Source: Compostibacter hankyongensis (GTDB lineage Bacteria > Bacteroidota > Bacteroidia > Chitinophagales > Chitinophagaceae). From it: DNA of 64,000 nt. Below, in pieces: positions 16,870-27,260 of the stretch (the stretch's first letter is position 1; the number at the start of each line of letters is the position of its first letter). The stretch lies in contig NZ_BAABFN010000001.1 in the NCBI RefSeq assembly GCF_039541075.1, positions 1-64,000 on the forward strand. The letters run 5' to 3'. The position numbers and the translations under genes are program-made. The notes under the pieces are model-generated. The model made no database searches and was not told the DNA's origin. It saw only the letters and a list, made by a program, of their open reading frames with translations.

Positions 16870-18366
16870 ATGCACACCCGCTATGCCGCCATATGGTTCC
16901 CTTACCTGATCGCCGACCGGATGGCCCGCCGCCGGCCGGAGCTGTACGGTAAGCCCTTTGTGCTGGCTGCGCCGGAACAGGGCCGCATGAAGGTAACGGC
17001 CGTCAGCGCCGCCGCCCGGGCCGAAGGGATTGCCCCCGGCAGGGTGGTGGCAGACTGCCGGGCGATCCTGCCGGAGCTCCGGGTGTTTGACGACCGGCCG
17101 GAACAGGCGGGGAAACTGCTCTATGCCCTGGCGGAATGGGGCCTGCGCTATACTCCCGTGGCGGCGGTGGACCCGCCCGACGGTCTGTTGCTGGATATCA
17201 GCGGCTGCCCGCACCTCTGGGGCGGAGAACAGCTCTACCTCGAGGCCTTAACGGGTGAGCTGGAGGGCTATGGATACCATGTCCGCGCAGCCATCGCCGA
17301 CACCATGGCCACGGCCTGGGCGGTCAGCCGTTACGGGCAGCAGCGGGCGACCATCGTTCCCCCGGACGAACAGGCTGCCGCACTGCATCCCCTGCCGCCG
17401 GCCGCGCTGCGGCTGGAACCGGCAACCCGCGAACGCCTGGAAAAACTGGGATTTTACCGGATAGGTCGTTTTATACACCTGCCCAGGCCGGCGCTGCGCC
17501 GGCGTTTTGGCGAGGCGCTGCTCCGAAGGATGGACCTGGCCCTGGGGCATACGCCCGGGGTGATCCGGCCGATTGAGCCCGCCGCGCCACACACGGAGCG
17601 GCTGCCCTGCCTGGAGTCGATCCGCACGGCAACAGGCATAGAGATCGCCCTGCAAAGGCTGCTGGAAGCCTTGCACCGCCGGCTGGAAAGAGAAGGCAAA
17701 GGTCTGCGCTCCGGCATATTCAAAGGTCACCGCGTAGACGGCCAGATCCGGCAGATCGCCGTGGCCACCACCCGCCCCTCCCGGAATGTGGCACATCTTT
17801 TCAAACTCTTTGCGTTGCAGATCAGCCGCCTGGAGCCGGATCTGGGCTTTGAGCTGTTCACCCTCGAGGCGCCGGTGGTCGAAGCGCTGCCACCCGGTCA
17901 GGAAACCCTTTGGGAAATGAGCAGCCACAGGGATAGCGCCATAGCCGAATTGCTGGACCGGATCGCCGGCAAGATAGGACCGCAGGCCATCCGCCGCTAT
18001 CTTCCGGATGAACATTACTGGCCCGAACGGTCGTATAAGGTGGCGGCCTCCCTGCAGGAGCAACCCGCGGCCGCATGGCCGGACCACCGGCGGCCGCTGC
18101 ACTTGCTGCCCCGGCCGGAACGCATCAGGGTGGCGGCGCCCATACCGGACTATCCGCCCATGCTTTTTGTCTACAAAGGGAAAATACACAAGGTCAGCAA
18201 AGCCGACGGACCGGAAAGGATCGAGCAGGAATGGTGGATCGAAACCGGGCAGCAGCGGGATTATTATATCGTCGAAGACGAAACGGGCGGCCGGTACTGG
18301 CTGTTCCGCTCGGGTCACTATGATCAGCAAAAGCCGGAATGGTTTTTACACGGCTTTTTTGCATAG
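16870..18366 (+). CDS. imuB: ImuB, Y-family polymerase-like mutasome hub
   Basis: 498 residues from the ATG at 16870, chosen because MHTRYAAIWFPYLIADRM is the family N-terminus; the open frame upstream lies inside imuA. The Y-family fold is recognisable (PFVLAAPEQGRMKVTAVSAAARAEGIAPG, then AVDPPDGLLLDISGCPHLWGGE). The residues that would bind catalytic metal are not kept in the usual positions, as in ImuB proteins, which act as adaptors to the sliding clamp rather than polymerases. The C-terminal part (MLFVYKGKIHKVSKADGPERIEQEWW) is the DUF6504-like tail of ImuB. The gene is flanked by imuA (1-bp gap) and dnaE2 (18-bp gap). Confidence 0.9.
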   Translation: MHTRYAAIWFPYLIADRMARRRPELYGKPFVLAAPEQGRMKVTAVSAAARAEGIAPGRVVADCRAILPELRVFDDRPEQAGKLLYALAEWGLRYTPVAAVDPPDGLLLDISGCPHLWGGEQLYLEALTGELEGYGYHVRAAIADTMATAWAVSRYGQQRATIVPPDEQAAALHPLPPAALRLEPATRERLEKLGFYRIGRFIHLPRPALRRRFGEALLRRMDLALGHTPGVIRPIEPAAPHTERLPCLESIRTATGIEIALQRLLEALHRRLEREGKGLRSGIFKGHRVDGQIRQIAVATTRPSRNVAHLFKLFALQISRLEPDLGFELFTLEAPVVEALPPGQETLWEMSSHRDSAIAELLDRIAGKIGPQAIRRYLPDEHYWPERSYKVAASLQEQPAAAWPDHRRPLHLLPRPERIRVAAPIPDYPPMLFVYKGKIHKVSKADGPERIEQEWWIETGQQRDYYIVEDETGGRYWLFRSGHYDQQKPEWFLHGFFA

Positions 18367-18384
18367 CAAGAAGGAGGGCGTAGG

Positions 18385-21300
18385 ATGAACTACACGGAAT
18401 TACAGGTAACGACGAACTTCAGCTTTCTCCGGGGCGGCTCGCACCCCGAAGAGCTGGTGGAGCAGGCCTCCCGTCTGGGCTATACGGCCATCGGCATCAC
18501 CGACCACAATACGCTGGCGGGCATCGTCCGCGCGCATGCCGCTGCCCGCACACAGGGTATCCGGGTGATCCCCGGCTGCTGTCTGAACCTGGAGGACGGG
18601 CCGCCGCTGCTGGCTTACCCTACGGACAAAGCGGCCTATGCCCGCTTGTCCGGCCTCCTCACCCTCGGCAATCTCCGGACCGAGAAAGGCCAATGTCTGC
18701 TGTACCGCAAGGATGTCTATGCGCATGCCGAAGGCATTTTGTTTATCGCATTACCGCCGGCGCAGCTGAATGAGAAATGGGATTTTGAACCGGATTTCAA
18801 AAACGCCCTGCAGGCCTACCGCCGTGCATTCGGGGCCGCCCTGTACCTCGCCGGCTCCTGGTCCTACCGGGGTTTTGACGCCAAAAGGCTGTATCGTACA
18901 CAACAGCTGTGTACGGAGCTGGACATTCCCATGGTAGCTGTCAACGATGTATACTATCACGATCCGGCCCGCCGGGAGCTGCAGGATATGCTGACCTGTA
19001 TCCGCGAAAAATGCACGATCTCCGGCGCCGGCTACCGCCTCTGTCAGAACGCCGAACGCTTTCTCAAGCCTTTTTCAGAAATGCAGCGCCTGTTCCGGCT
19101 GTACCCGGATGCTATTCAATGCACGCAGGAGATCGCCTCCGCTTGCCGCTTCTCGCTGGACGAGCTGGAATACGTCTATCCTGAAGAGATCACTACGGAA
19201 GGACGCACGCCGCAGGAAGAGCTTTGCCATCTCACCTGGCAGGGCGCCCGCGAAAGGTTCGGGGAACCGGTTCCTGAAAATATCCAACAGTCCATCTTAT
19301 TCGAGCTGGACTTTATCGCCCGGAAGAACTACGCCGCTTATTTTTTAACGGTCCACGATTTTGTGCGCTTTGCCCGCAGCCGGGATATCCTTTGCCAGGG
19401 ACGTGGCTCTGCGGCCAACTCCGTGGTCTGCTATTGCCTGGGCATCACTTCGGTCAGCCCTGCCAAATTCAAGCTGCTCTTTGCTCGTTTTATGTCGGAT
19501 GCCCGCGACGAGCCGCCGGATATAGACGTGGACTTCGAGCATGAACGCCGGGAAGAGGTGATGCAGTACATCTACCAAAAGTATGGCCGCGACAGGGCGG
19601 GCATCGTGGCTACCGTCACCCAGGTGCATTACAAAGGCGCAGTGCGGGATGTTGCCAAAGCCATGGGGCTTTCGGTGGATACGGTAAACCGTCTCGCCGC
19701 CTGCGGCGGATTTCACGGGGAAGGGGTGGAGGAAGAACGTATCCGGCAAAACGGACTGGATATCCATGATCCCCTCTTGCGCAAAGCGCTGGAACTTACC
19801 AAGCAGTACATCGGCTTTCCCCGGCAGCTGGGACAGCATACCGGCGGCTTTGTCATTACCCGGGGAAAGCTTTCCGACCTATGCCCGGTGCTCAATGCCC
19901 GCATGGAAGACAGGACCAATATCGAATGGAACAAGGATGACATCGAAGCGCTGGGCTTCCTCAAGGTGGATGTGCTGGCCCTGGGTATGCTGACCTGTAT
20001 CCGCAAATGTTTTGACCTGGCCGGGCAGCACCACGGCCTTGCGCTGACGCTGGCCAATATCCCCGAAGACGACCCGGCGGTATACGAGATGATCAGCCAT
20101 GCCGATACCATCGGCGTTTTCCAGATCGAAAGCCGGGCGCAGATGTCGATGCTGCCCCGGCTGCGGCCCAAATGCTTTTATGACCTGGTGATCGAAGTGG
20201 CCATCGTGCGTCCGGGGCCGATACAGGGCGACATGGTGCATCCTTATCTGCGTCGCCGCAACGGAGAAGAGCCGGTGGAATTCCCTTCTCAGGAATTAAG
20301 GGACATCCTTGGCCGGACGCTGGGCGTACCGCTTTTCCAGGAGCAGGCGATGGAAATAGCGATCGTGGCCGCCGGCTTTACGCCCGACGAAGCCGACGGG
20401 CTGCGCCGGAGCATGGCCACATTCAAGGCAAAAGGGAAGGTGGCGGAATACGAAAAGAAGCTGATCTCCGGCATGGTGTCCAGAGGCTATACGGAAGAAT
20501 ACGCCCGCCGGGTTTTTAGGCAGATAGAAGGTTTTGGCAGCTACGGCTTCCCGGAAAGTCATGCCGTCAGCTTTGCCTTGCTGGCCTATGTTTCCTCCTG
20601 GCTGAAGTGTTATTATCCCGATGTGTTTGCCTGCGCGCTGCTGAACAGCCAGCCGATGGGTTTTTATCAGCCGGCTCAGCTCATCAGCGACGCCCGCCGG
20701 CATGGTGTAGAAGTCCTGCCGGTCGATGTCAACCACTCTTTCTGGGAATGTACCCTGGAGGAGCGCAACGGCAACCACTGCCCGTTACGCCTCGGGTTTG
20801 CACAGGTAAAAGGCTTGTCCGCCGGGGATGCAGCATTGCTGGTATCGGGAAGAAAAAAAGGCTACGCCACCCTTACGGCCCTGCGGGAAGCCGGCGTGCC
20901 GCCGGAGGCATTGGAACGGCTGGCCGATGCGGATGCTTTCCGCTCCCTGGGCCTCGACCGGCGGCAGGCGCTCTGGGAGGTAACCGCGCTGGGCGACCGT
21001 CCTGTCGGGTTGTTCGAAGGGCAGCCTGCGGTAAGCGCCGATGAGGAAAAGGTAACCTTGCCGGCGATGTCGCTCTCCGAACATGTGCTGCAGGATTACG
21101 GCGCTACCGGCCTGTCTTTAAAGGCGCACCCCGTTCATTTTGTCCGCCGGGAGCTTTCCCGGCAAAAGGCGACCCCCACGGCAGAGCTGAACCTTTGGCC
21201 CGACGGCACCATCGTCAGGGTGGCCGGGATAGTGCTGGTGCGGCAGCGTCCCGGCACTGCGGGCGGCACCTGCTTCATCACCATAGAAGACGAAACGGGG

Positions 21301-21576
21301 AGCGCCAACCTCATCGCTTTTCCCAAGCTGCTTGAAAAATTCCGCAAGGAAATACTCTATTCACGGCTGCTGATGGTGGAAGGCCGGCTGCAACGGGAAG
21401 GAGAAATTACGCACGTGCTCATCAAAAGCTGTTACAACCTTACAGGGCTGCTTGACCGGTTGCTTCCGGGTGAAGATGAAGCGTTCCCGCCGGGAGCTTT
21501 GGAACCGGATCAAGAGAAGATAAAAAGACCGCAGGCCATACAGGGAGAGATGTTCCCTTCCAGAAATTTTAAATAA
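18385..21576 (+). CDS. dnaE2: error-prone DNA polymerase III alpha subunit DnaE2 (ImuC)
   Basis: A 1063-residue C-family polymerase. The N-terminal PHP domain starts ELQVTTNFSFLRGGSHPEELV, the DnaE2 variant. The palm carries ARDEPPDIDVDFEHERREEV with the catalytic DxD near residues 378-384. Helix-hairpin-helix and OB-fold modules follow (VRVAGIVLVRQRPGTAGG). DnaE2 copies damaged templates with low fidelity in the ImuA-ImuB-DnaE2 complex. The ATG at 18385 has AAGGAGGG 6 bp upstream, an unusually strong Shine-Dalgarno for Bacteroidota. It is last in the cassette. Confidence 0.95.
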   Translation: MNYTELQVTTNFSFLRGGSHPEELVEQASRLGYTAIGITDHNTLAGIVRAHAAARTQGIRVIPGCCLNLEDGPPLLAYPTDKAAYARLSGLLTLGNLRTEKGQCLLYRKDVYAHAEGILFIALPPAQLNEKWDFEPDFKNALQAYRRAFGAALYLAGSWSYRGFDAKRLYRTQQLCTELDIPMVAVNDVYYHDPARRELQDMLTCIREKCTISGAGYRLCQNAERFLKPFSEMQRLFRLYPDAIQCTQEIASACRFSLDELEYVYPEEITTEGRTPQEELCHLTWQGARERFGEPVPENIQQSILFELDFIARKNYAAYFLTVHDFVRFARSRDILCQGRGSAANSVVCYCLGITSVSPAKFKLLFARFMSDARDEPPDIDVDFEHERREEVMQYIYQKYGRDRAGIVATVTQVHYKGAVRDVAKAMGLSVDTVNRLAACGGFHGEGVEEERIRQNGLDIHDPLLRKALELTKQYIGFPRQLGQHTGGFVITRGKLSDLCPVLNARMEDRTNIEWNKDDIEALGFLKVDVLALGMLTCIRKCFDLAGQHHGLALTLANIPEDDPAVYEMISHADTIGVFQIESRAQMSMLPRLRPKCFYDLVIEVAIVRPGPIQGDMVHPYLRRRNGEEPVEFPSQELRDILGRTLGVPLFQEQAMEIAIVAAGFTPDEADGLRRSMATFKAKGKVAEYEKKLISGMVSRGYTEEYARRVFRQIEGFGSYGFPESHAVSFALLAYVSSWLKCYYPDVFACALLNSQPMGFYQPAQLISDARRHGVEVLPVDVNHSFWECTLEERNGNHCPLRLGFAQVKGLSAGDAALLVSGRKKGYATLTALREAGVPPEALERLADADAFRSLGLDRRQALWEVTALGDRPVGLFEGQPAVSADEEKVTLPAMSLSEHVLQDYGATGLSLKAHPVHFVRRELSRQKATPTAELNLWPDGTIVRVAGIVLVRQRPGTAGGTCFITIEDETGSANLIAFPKLLEKFRKEILYSRLLMVEGRLQREGEITHVLIKSCYNLTGLLDRLLPGEDEAFPPGALEPDQEKIKRPQAIQGEMFPSRNFK

Positions 21577-21635
21577 TAAAAAGCAATTCAGACGTGGTAA
21601 ATAATTAAATGTAAGCTTTCTGCGCTAACTTTAAG

Positions 21636-21667
21636 TTGTTTGAGATTTAGGAATGCGGACGCCCGCG
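21636..21667 (+). repeat. hairpin-containing dispersed repeat, copy 2
   Basis: Shares TTGTTTGAGATTTA and a GCGG-N4-CCGC hairpin with the copy at 3171-3200, in the same orientation. It lies in an AT-rich gap between dnaE2 and the DHFR-like gene. The flanking sequence differs between copies apart from AT-richness. Confidence 0.55.
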
Positions 21668-21731
21668 ATGACTTTATGTACGGCGGCTGGGCCATAGCAG
21701 GAAGCCTTGTTTTTATCTAAAGCAATCTTGA

Positions 21732-22298
21732 ATGAAAAAAGTAATCTTAGACCTCGCCACGACCTTAGACGGGTTTATTGAAGGCCCGGATGGGGAAGTC
21801 GACTGGTGTATTATGGACAGCGATATGGATTTTGAGGGTTTCCTATCGGGTATAGACACGATATTTTACGGCAGGGTGAGCTACGATGCCTGGGGAAATT
21901 TTCAACCGGATACGAATACCAGCCCTGCAGAAAAATCGATCTGGAAGGAAGTGCATTCAAAACATAAGTATGTTTTTTCCAGCCGGGACAGACAGGATGA
22001 TAACGCCACTTTCATCAGCTCCGACATAGCCAATAAGGTTTCGGAAATCAAGAAGCAGGGTGGAAAAGACATCTGGCTATACGGCGGAGCAGGTCTCATC
22101 CATACCTTTATCCGGTTGGGCCTTATCGACCTGTACCGGATATCGGTACACCCGGTAGCTTTAGGAAGCGGCAAGCCTTTGTTTGAAAATCTCAGGGAAC
22201 GGATAGAATTAAGACTGGTCAAAACCAACAGCTTCAGATCGGGCGTGGTACAGCTTATCTACGAACCCGAAAACAGAACGGCAGCCCGCCCGGTTTAA
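21732..22298 (+). CDS. dihydrofolate reductase-family (RibD C-terminal-like) protein
   Basis: A 188-residue protein of the YyaP/YwjB group: KKVILDLATTLDGFIEGPDGEVDW at the start, DTIFYGRVSYDAW near 45-57, then DIWLYGGAGLIHTFI and HPVALGSGKPLF. This fold binds NADPH and reduces pteridine- or pyrimidine-like substrates in characterised relatives; the substrate here is unknown. It converges on the NmrA-like gene with 4 bp between stops. Confidence 0.9.
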   Translation: MKKVILDLATTLDGFIEGPDGEVDWCIMDSDMDFEGFLSGIDTIFYGRVSYDAWGNFQPDTNTSPAEKSIWKEVHSKHKYVFSSRDRQDDNATFISSDIANKVSEIKKQGGKDIWLYGGAGLIHTFIRLGLIDLYRISVHPVALGSGKPLFENLRERIELRLVKTNSFRSGVVQLIYEPENRTAARPV

Positions 22299-22302
22299 CC
22301 GT

Positions 22303-23205
22303 CTATGGCTGATTAAAGGCCGCCGCGAAGTCGCGGGCAAAATCGCTGATCTTTATCCTCCCCAACGCCGGGCGATGGCGGTAATAGTCCTCATACAATA
22401 CACCACCGCGCCGCGCCGCATTCATTTCCACAAAACCCCGGGCGGTCCGGGGGTTCATCCCCGAAGCGATCAAGCCATTCAAAAATTGCTCGTCGGGAAC
22501 TTCCTCCCACTTTAGTCCGGGCCGGCCGATGGCCGCTCCTAAAATCCCGGCCACCTCGTTTGGCGAAGCCTCGTCGCTGGCGATATAACGGATCGTTCTG
22601 CCTTCAAAAGGCTGCTCCATTTCTCCGGCAATCGTTGCGGCAATGTCCGACGGCGAAACCCAGGGCTCCTTTTCATCACCGCCATAGTTTTGCACGATGG
22701 CGCCCCGGCTTTTTATAACCGGGATAAAGGCAAGCATATTGTAATAAAAGCCAACGGGCCGCATGAATTTAATGGAAATATTTCCCGGCAATTCGTTCAA
22801 AATACGTTCTGCAGCATGGTGGATGGCCAGGATACCATTTCCCTCGTCCATATGAGCGCCTATACTGCTTAAATGTACGACGCGTTGTATACCGGCCCGC
22901 CGGACGGCTGCTTTGAGATGGTGCCCAATCCGGATATTGGCCGTTGCAAAATCCAGGTCCGGATCAAAGAAGCTGCCGGCGCCAAGCGCCAACATAGTAT
23001 ACACCACATCTGCGCCGTTGAAAGTTTCCGCCAGGAAATCCACATCCTGCAGGTTACCGATAGCCGCTTTGGCCCCCAATGCGATGATGTTTTTTTCCCT
23101 TTCGGCCGTGCTGCTGATAACCGTAACCGCGTGTCCTTTTTGCACCAGCGCCTGCGCCAGTGGTTTTCCGATGTGCCCTATAGAGCCTGTGAGTACTATT
23201 TTCAT
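22303..23205 (-). CDS. NmrA-like NAD(P)-binding oxidoreductase
   Basis: About 300 residues from the ATG at 23205. The open frame reaches a TTG at 23229, but MKIVLTGSIGHIGKPLAQALVQ is the natural start with the Rossmann motif GSIGHIG. Later VVHLSSIGAHMDEG and PSDIAATIAGEM are typical of extended/atypical SDRs of the NmrA-like group. Such proteins act as redox-sensing or quinone/NADPH oxidoreductases. The upstream region carries the same 21-bp direct repeat as the SDR-araC operon, so the AraC regulator may control both. Confidence 0.88.
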   Translation of the reverse strand: MKIVLTGSIGHIGKPLAQALVQKGHAVTVISSTAEREKNIIALGAKAAIGNLQDVDFLAETFNGADVVYTMLALGAGSFFDPDLDFATANIRIGHHLKAAVRRAGIQRVVHLSSIGAHMDEGNGILAIHHAAERILNELPGNISIKFMRPVGFYYNMLAFIPVIKSRGAIVQNYGGDEKEPWVSPSDIAATIAGEMEQPFEGRTIRYIASDEASPNEVAGILGAAIGRPGLKWEEVPDEQFLNGLIASGMNPRTARGFVEMNAARRGGVLYEDYYRHRPALGRIKISDFARDFAAAFNQP

Positions 23206-23223
23206 TTTAATTGCTTTTTGACA

Positions 23224-23282
23224 GGACAAAGGTCGGCAGGCTTCCCAAAGCGGATGTAGCCGGATCTGCTTTTATTGTAGCC
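23224..23282 (-). promoter_or_regulatory. likely AraC-type operator upstream of NmrA-like gene
   Basis: On the minus strand GGCTAC occurs twice (23277-23282 and 23256-23261) with 21-bp period, followed by AAGCCTGCCG and GACCTTTG. The order and spacing match the segment upstream of the SDR-araC operon at 15139-15195. The gene starts about 20 bp further on at 23205. Confidence 0.6.
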
Positions 23283-23450
23283 AAAATTGAGGAAGATGGC
23301 CTGTTGCTCGTCGCCATAGGGCCGGTATGCGGTACCCCATCGTTAAATGTCCAAATTGACCCGCCATAAAGTCTGTTTTACACCACCTCCGGGTAGGGAT
23401 CTATCTCTACTTTTGGGTTGAAATAATTTCATCATTAAAATCTTAAGGTC

Positions 23451-24386
23451 ATGAAAAACGAAGATTTCACAACGACGCTCCTGGTGGAGGCAACGCCACA
23501 GCAAGTTTTTGATGCCGTTAATAACGTACGCGGATGGTGGTCTGAAAACATCGAGGGCGACACGGCTCGGCTGAACGGCGAATTTGTATACCATTACCAG
23601 GATGTACACCGGTGTAAAGCGAAGATCACCGAATCGATCCCCGGCAAAAAGGTGGTTTGGCATGTGCTGGACAATTATTTCAAATTCACCAGGGACAAAA
23701 GCGAGTGGAAAGACACTGATGTCGTCTTTGAGATCGCCGGCAAAGGCGGCAAAACACAATTGACCTTCACCCACCGGGGACTGGTGCCGGCCTATGAGTG
23801 CTATAATATCTGTCACGACGCCTGGACGCATTATGTACAGGACAGCTTAAAAAGTCTTATCCTCACCGGGAAGGGCAAGGCTACCCCCAAAGACGACGGG
23901 GCTGGCAGCGCCGCGGCAGGATCGCCGGAGGATCAGGCTGTATCGGAGCCGGCAGCGCCGAAAAGCATTTGTCACAGGCTGCTCATCGAAGCGCCGGTGG
24001 AAAAAGTATACGGGGCATTGACTACGCAGGAGGGACTGGCCGGCTGGTGGACGCCGGATACCACGGCGAAGCCCGAGGTAGGAAGCGTGGCAAGGTTTGC
24101 TTTTGGCCCGGATTATTTCAAAGAAATGAAAATAACCGAGCTTAAGCCCTACAGCAGCGTGAAATGGGTTTGTCTTAAAGCATATCCCGAATGGATCGGC
24201 ACCACGCTTAATTTTGAGCTGGAGCCTCATGCCAAAGGTGCCATCTTATCGTTTCACCATGACGGGTGGAAGGAATACACCTCCGAGTTCGCCTCATGCA
24301 GCTATGCCTGGGCGCTCTTTTTCAGAAGCCTCAAACTGCTTTGCGAAACCGGCAAAGGGCTTCCTTATCCGGATTTTGAGCAATAG
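23451..24386 (+). CDS. tandem SRPBCC (START/AHSA1-like) domain protein
   Basis: 311 residues with two SRPBCC domains. Domain 1 (about 1-145) begins FTTTLLVEATPQQVFDAVNNVRGWWSE; domain 2 (about 168-311) begins ICHRLLIEAPVEKVYGALTTQEGLAGWW. They are joined by an Ala/Gly/Pro-rich linker (GAGSAAAGSPEDQA region). The fold forms a hydrophobic pocket; the ligand is unknown. Domains of this type are usually single proteins, so this looks like a gene fusion. It is soluble, with no signal peptide. Confidence 0.85.
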   Translation: MKNEDFTTTLLVEATPQQVFDAVNNVRGWWSENIEGDTARLNGEFVYHYQDVHRCKAKITESIPGKKVVWHVLDNYFKFTRDKSEWKDTDVVFEIAGKGGKTQLTFTHRGLVPAYECYNICHDAWTHYVQDSLKSLILTGKGKATPKDDGAGSAAAGSPEDQAVSEPAAPKSICHRLLIEAPVEKVYGALTTQEGLAGWWTPDTTAKPEVGSVARFAFGPDYFKEMKITELKPYSSVKWVCLKAYPEWIGTTLNFELEPHAKGAILSFHHDGWKEYTSEFASCSYAWALFFRSLKLLCETGKGLPYPDFEQ

Positions 24387-24542
24387 GATGCCAAAAGATC
24401 CTGCAGCAGTTCATGTTCCCTGTCGCCTCAGGCGGTAGGGCATGGCTGGCAGAATGGAGCCGGCGTTTTCAGAAAAGCTCTACCTTCAGCCGGTCAATCG
24501 TCATCGTGAGCCGTACGGATCTACCGTCAAATATCAAAAGCC

Positions 24543-24710
24543 ATGCTTTTTATCAGAAAATATGCTTCGCTGATCGTCGGGATAGGGTTTTTAGGAGTAG
24601 GTATCCTGTCCTTCTCCCGGATCTTTACGGATATATCAAAGCCGGCCGGACTGGCCATGGCGCTGGTCGGCATTATCAGTATTGCCTATTCGGTCTTCAG
24701 GAGAAAATAG
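24543..24710 (+). CDS. small two-helix membrane protein, 55 aa
   Basis: A short ORF starting MLFIRKYASLIVGIGFLGVG, with hydrophobic segments at about 8-23 and 36-51 separated by FSRIFTDISKPAG, and ending in the basic FRRK. The pattern of two helices with a short polar loop and positive ends is coding-like. The function is unknown. It lies 156 bp downstream of the SRPBCC gene and 160 bp before katG. Confidence 0.55.
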   Translation: MLFIRKYASLIVGIGFLGVGILSFSRIFTDISKPAGLAMALVGIISIAYSVFRRK

Positions 24711-24785
24711 CACGGCGCTGTCGCTGTTTCTCCCCTTCGAAGGGATGACATAGGTTTTTCCTATCAAAATATAAATTTAATTGAT

Positions 24786-24815
24786 TTTGATTATTTCATC
24801 AGAATCTTACTTTTA
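24786..24815 (+). promoter_or_regulatory. candidate katG promoter
   Basis: TTTG at 24786-24789 and TACTTTTA at 24808-24815 (7 of 8 matches to TAnnTTTG) are 18 bp apart, close to Bacteroidetes promoter geometry. The start codon of katG is 55 bp downstream. Confidence 0.45.
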
Positions 24816-24869
24816 TTGTCCTGACAGGAATGCCTAATCTCATTATAAACGCATACAAAATCTTCGAAC

Positions 24870-27146
<2,277 letters not shown>

Positions 27147-27199
27147 GCAAGGCTCAGCCGAGCTATGCCATACAGCGCAGTACATGGGAGTTTTTATGG

Positions 27200-27239
27200 G
27201 GCAGCTTAAGGTAATCATGTTGTTTACTTTTAAGCTGCC
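27200..27239. terminator. bidirectional hairpin terminator between katG and sulfatase
   Basis: Arms GGCAGCTTAA (27200-27209) and TTAAGCTGCC (27230-27239) flank a 20-base loop that can itself pair in part (GGTAA with TTACT). TTAGTTTT follows on the plus side and the minus side also runs into A/T-rich sequence. It lies between convergent stops at 27146 and 27261. Confidence 0.6.
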
Positions 27240-27260
27240 TTAGTTTTAGGGGCACTTACA

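Noticed and set aside
16870..18366. ImuB as an active Y-family polymerase
   Set aside because: The position in an imuA-imuB-dnaE2 cassette, the C-terminal ImuB tail and the non-standard metal-site region favour the adaptor role.
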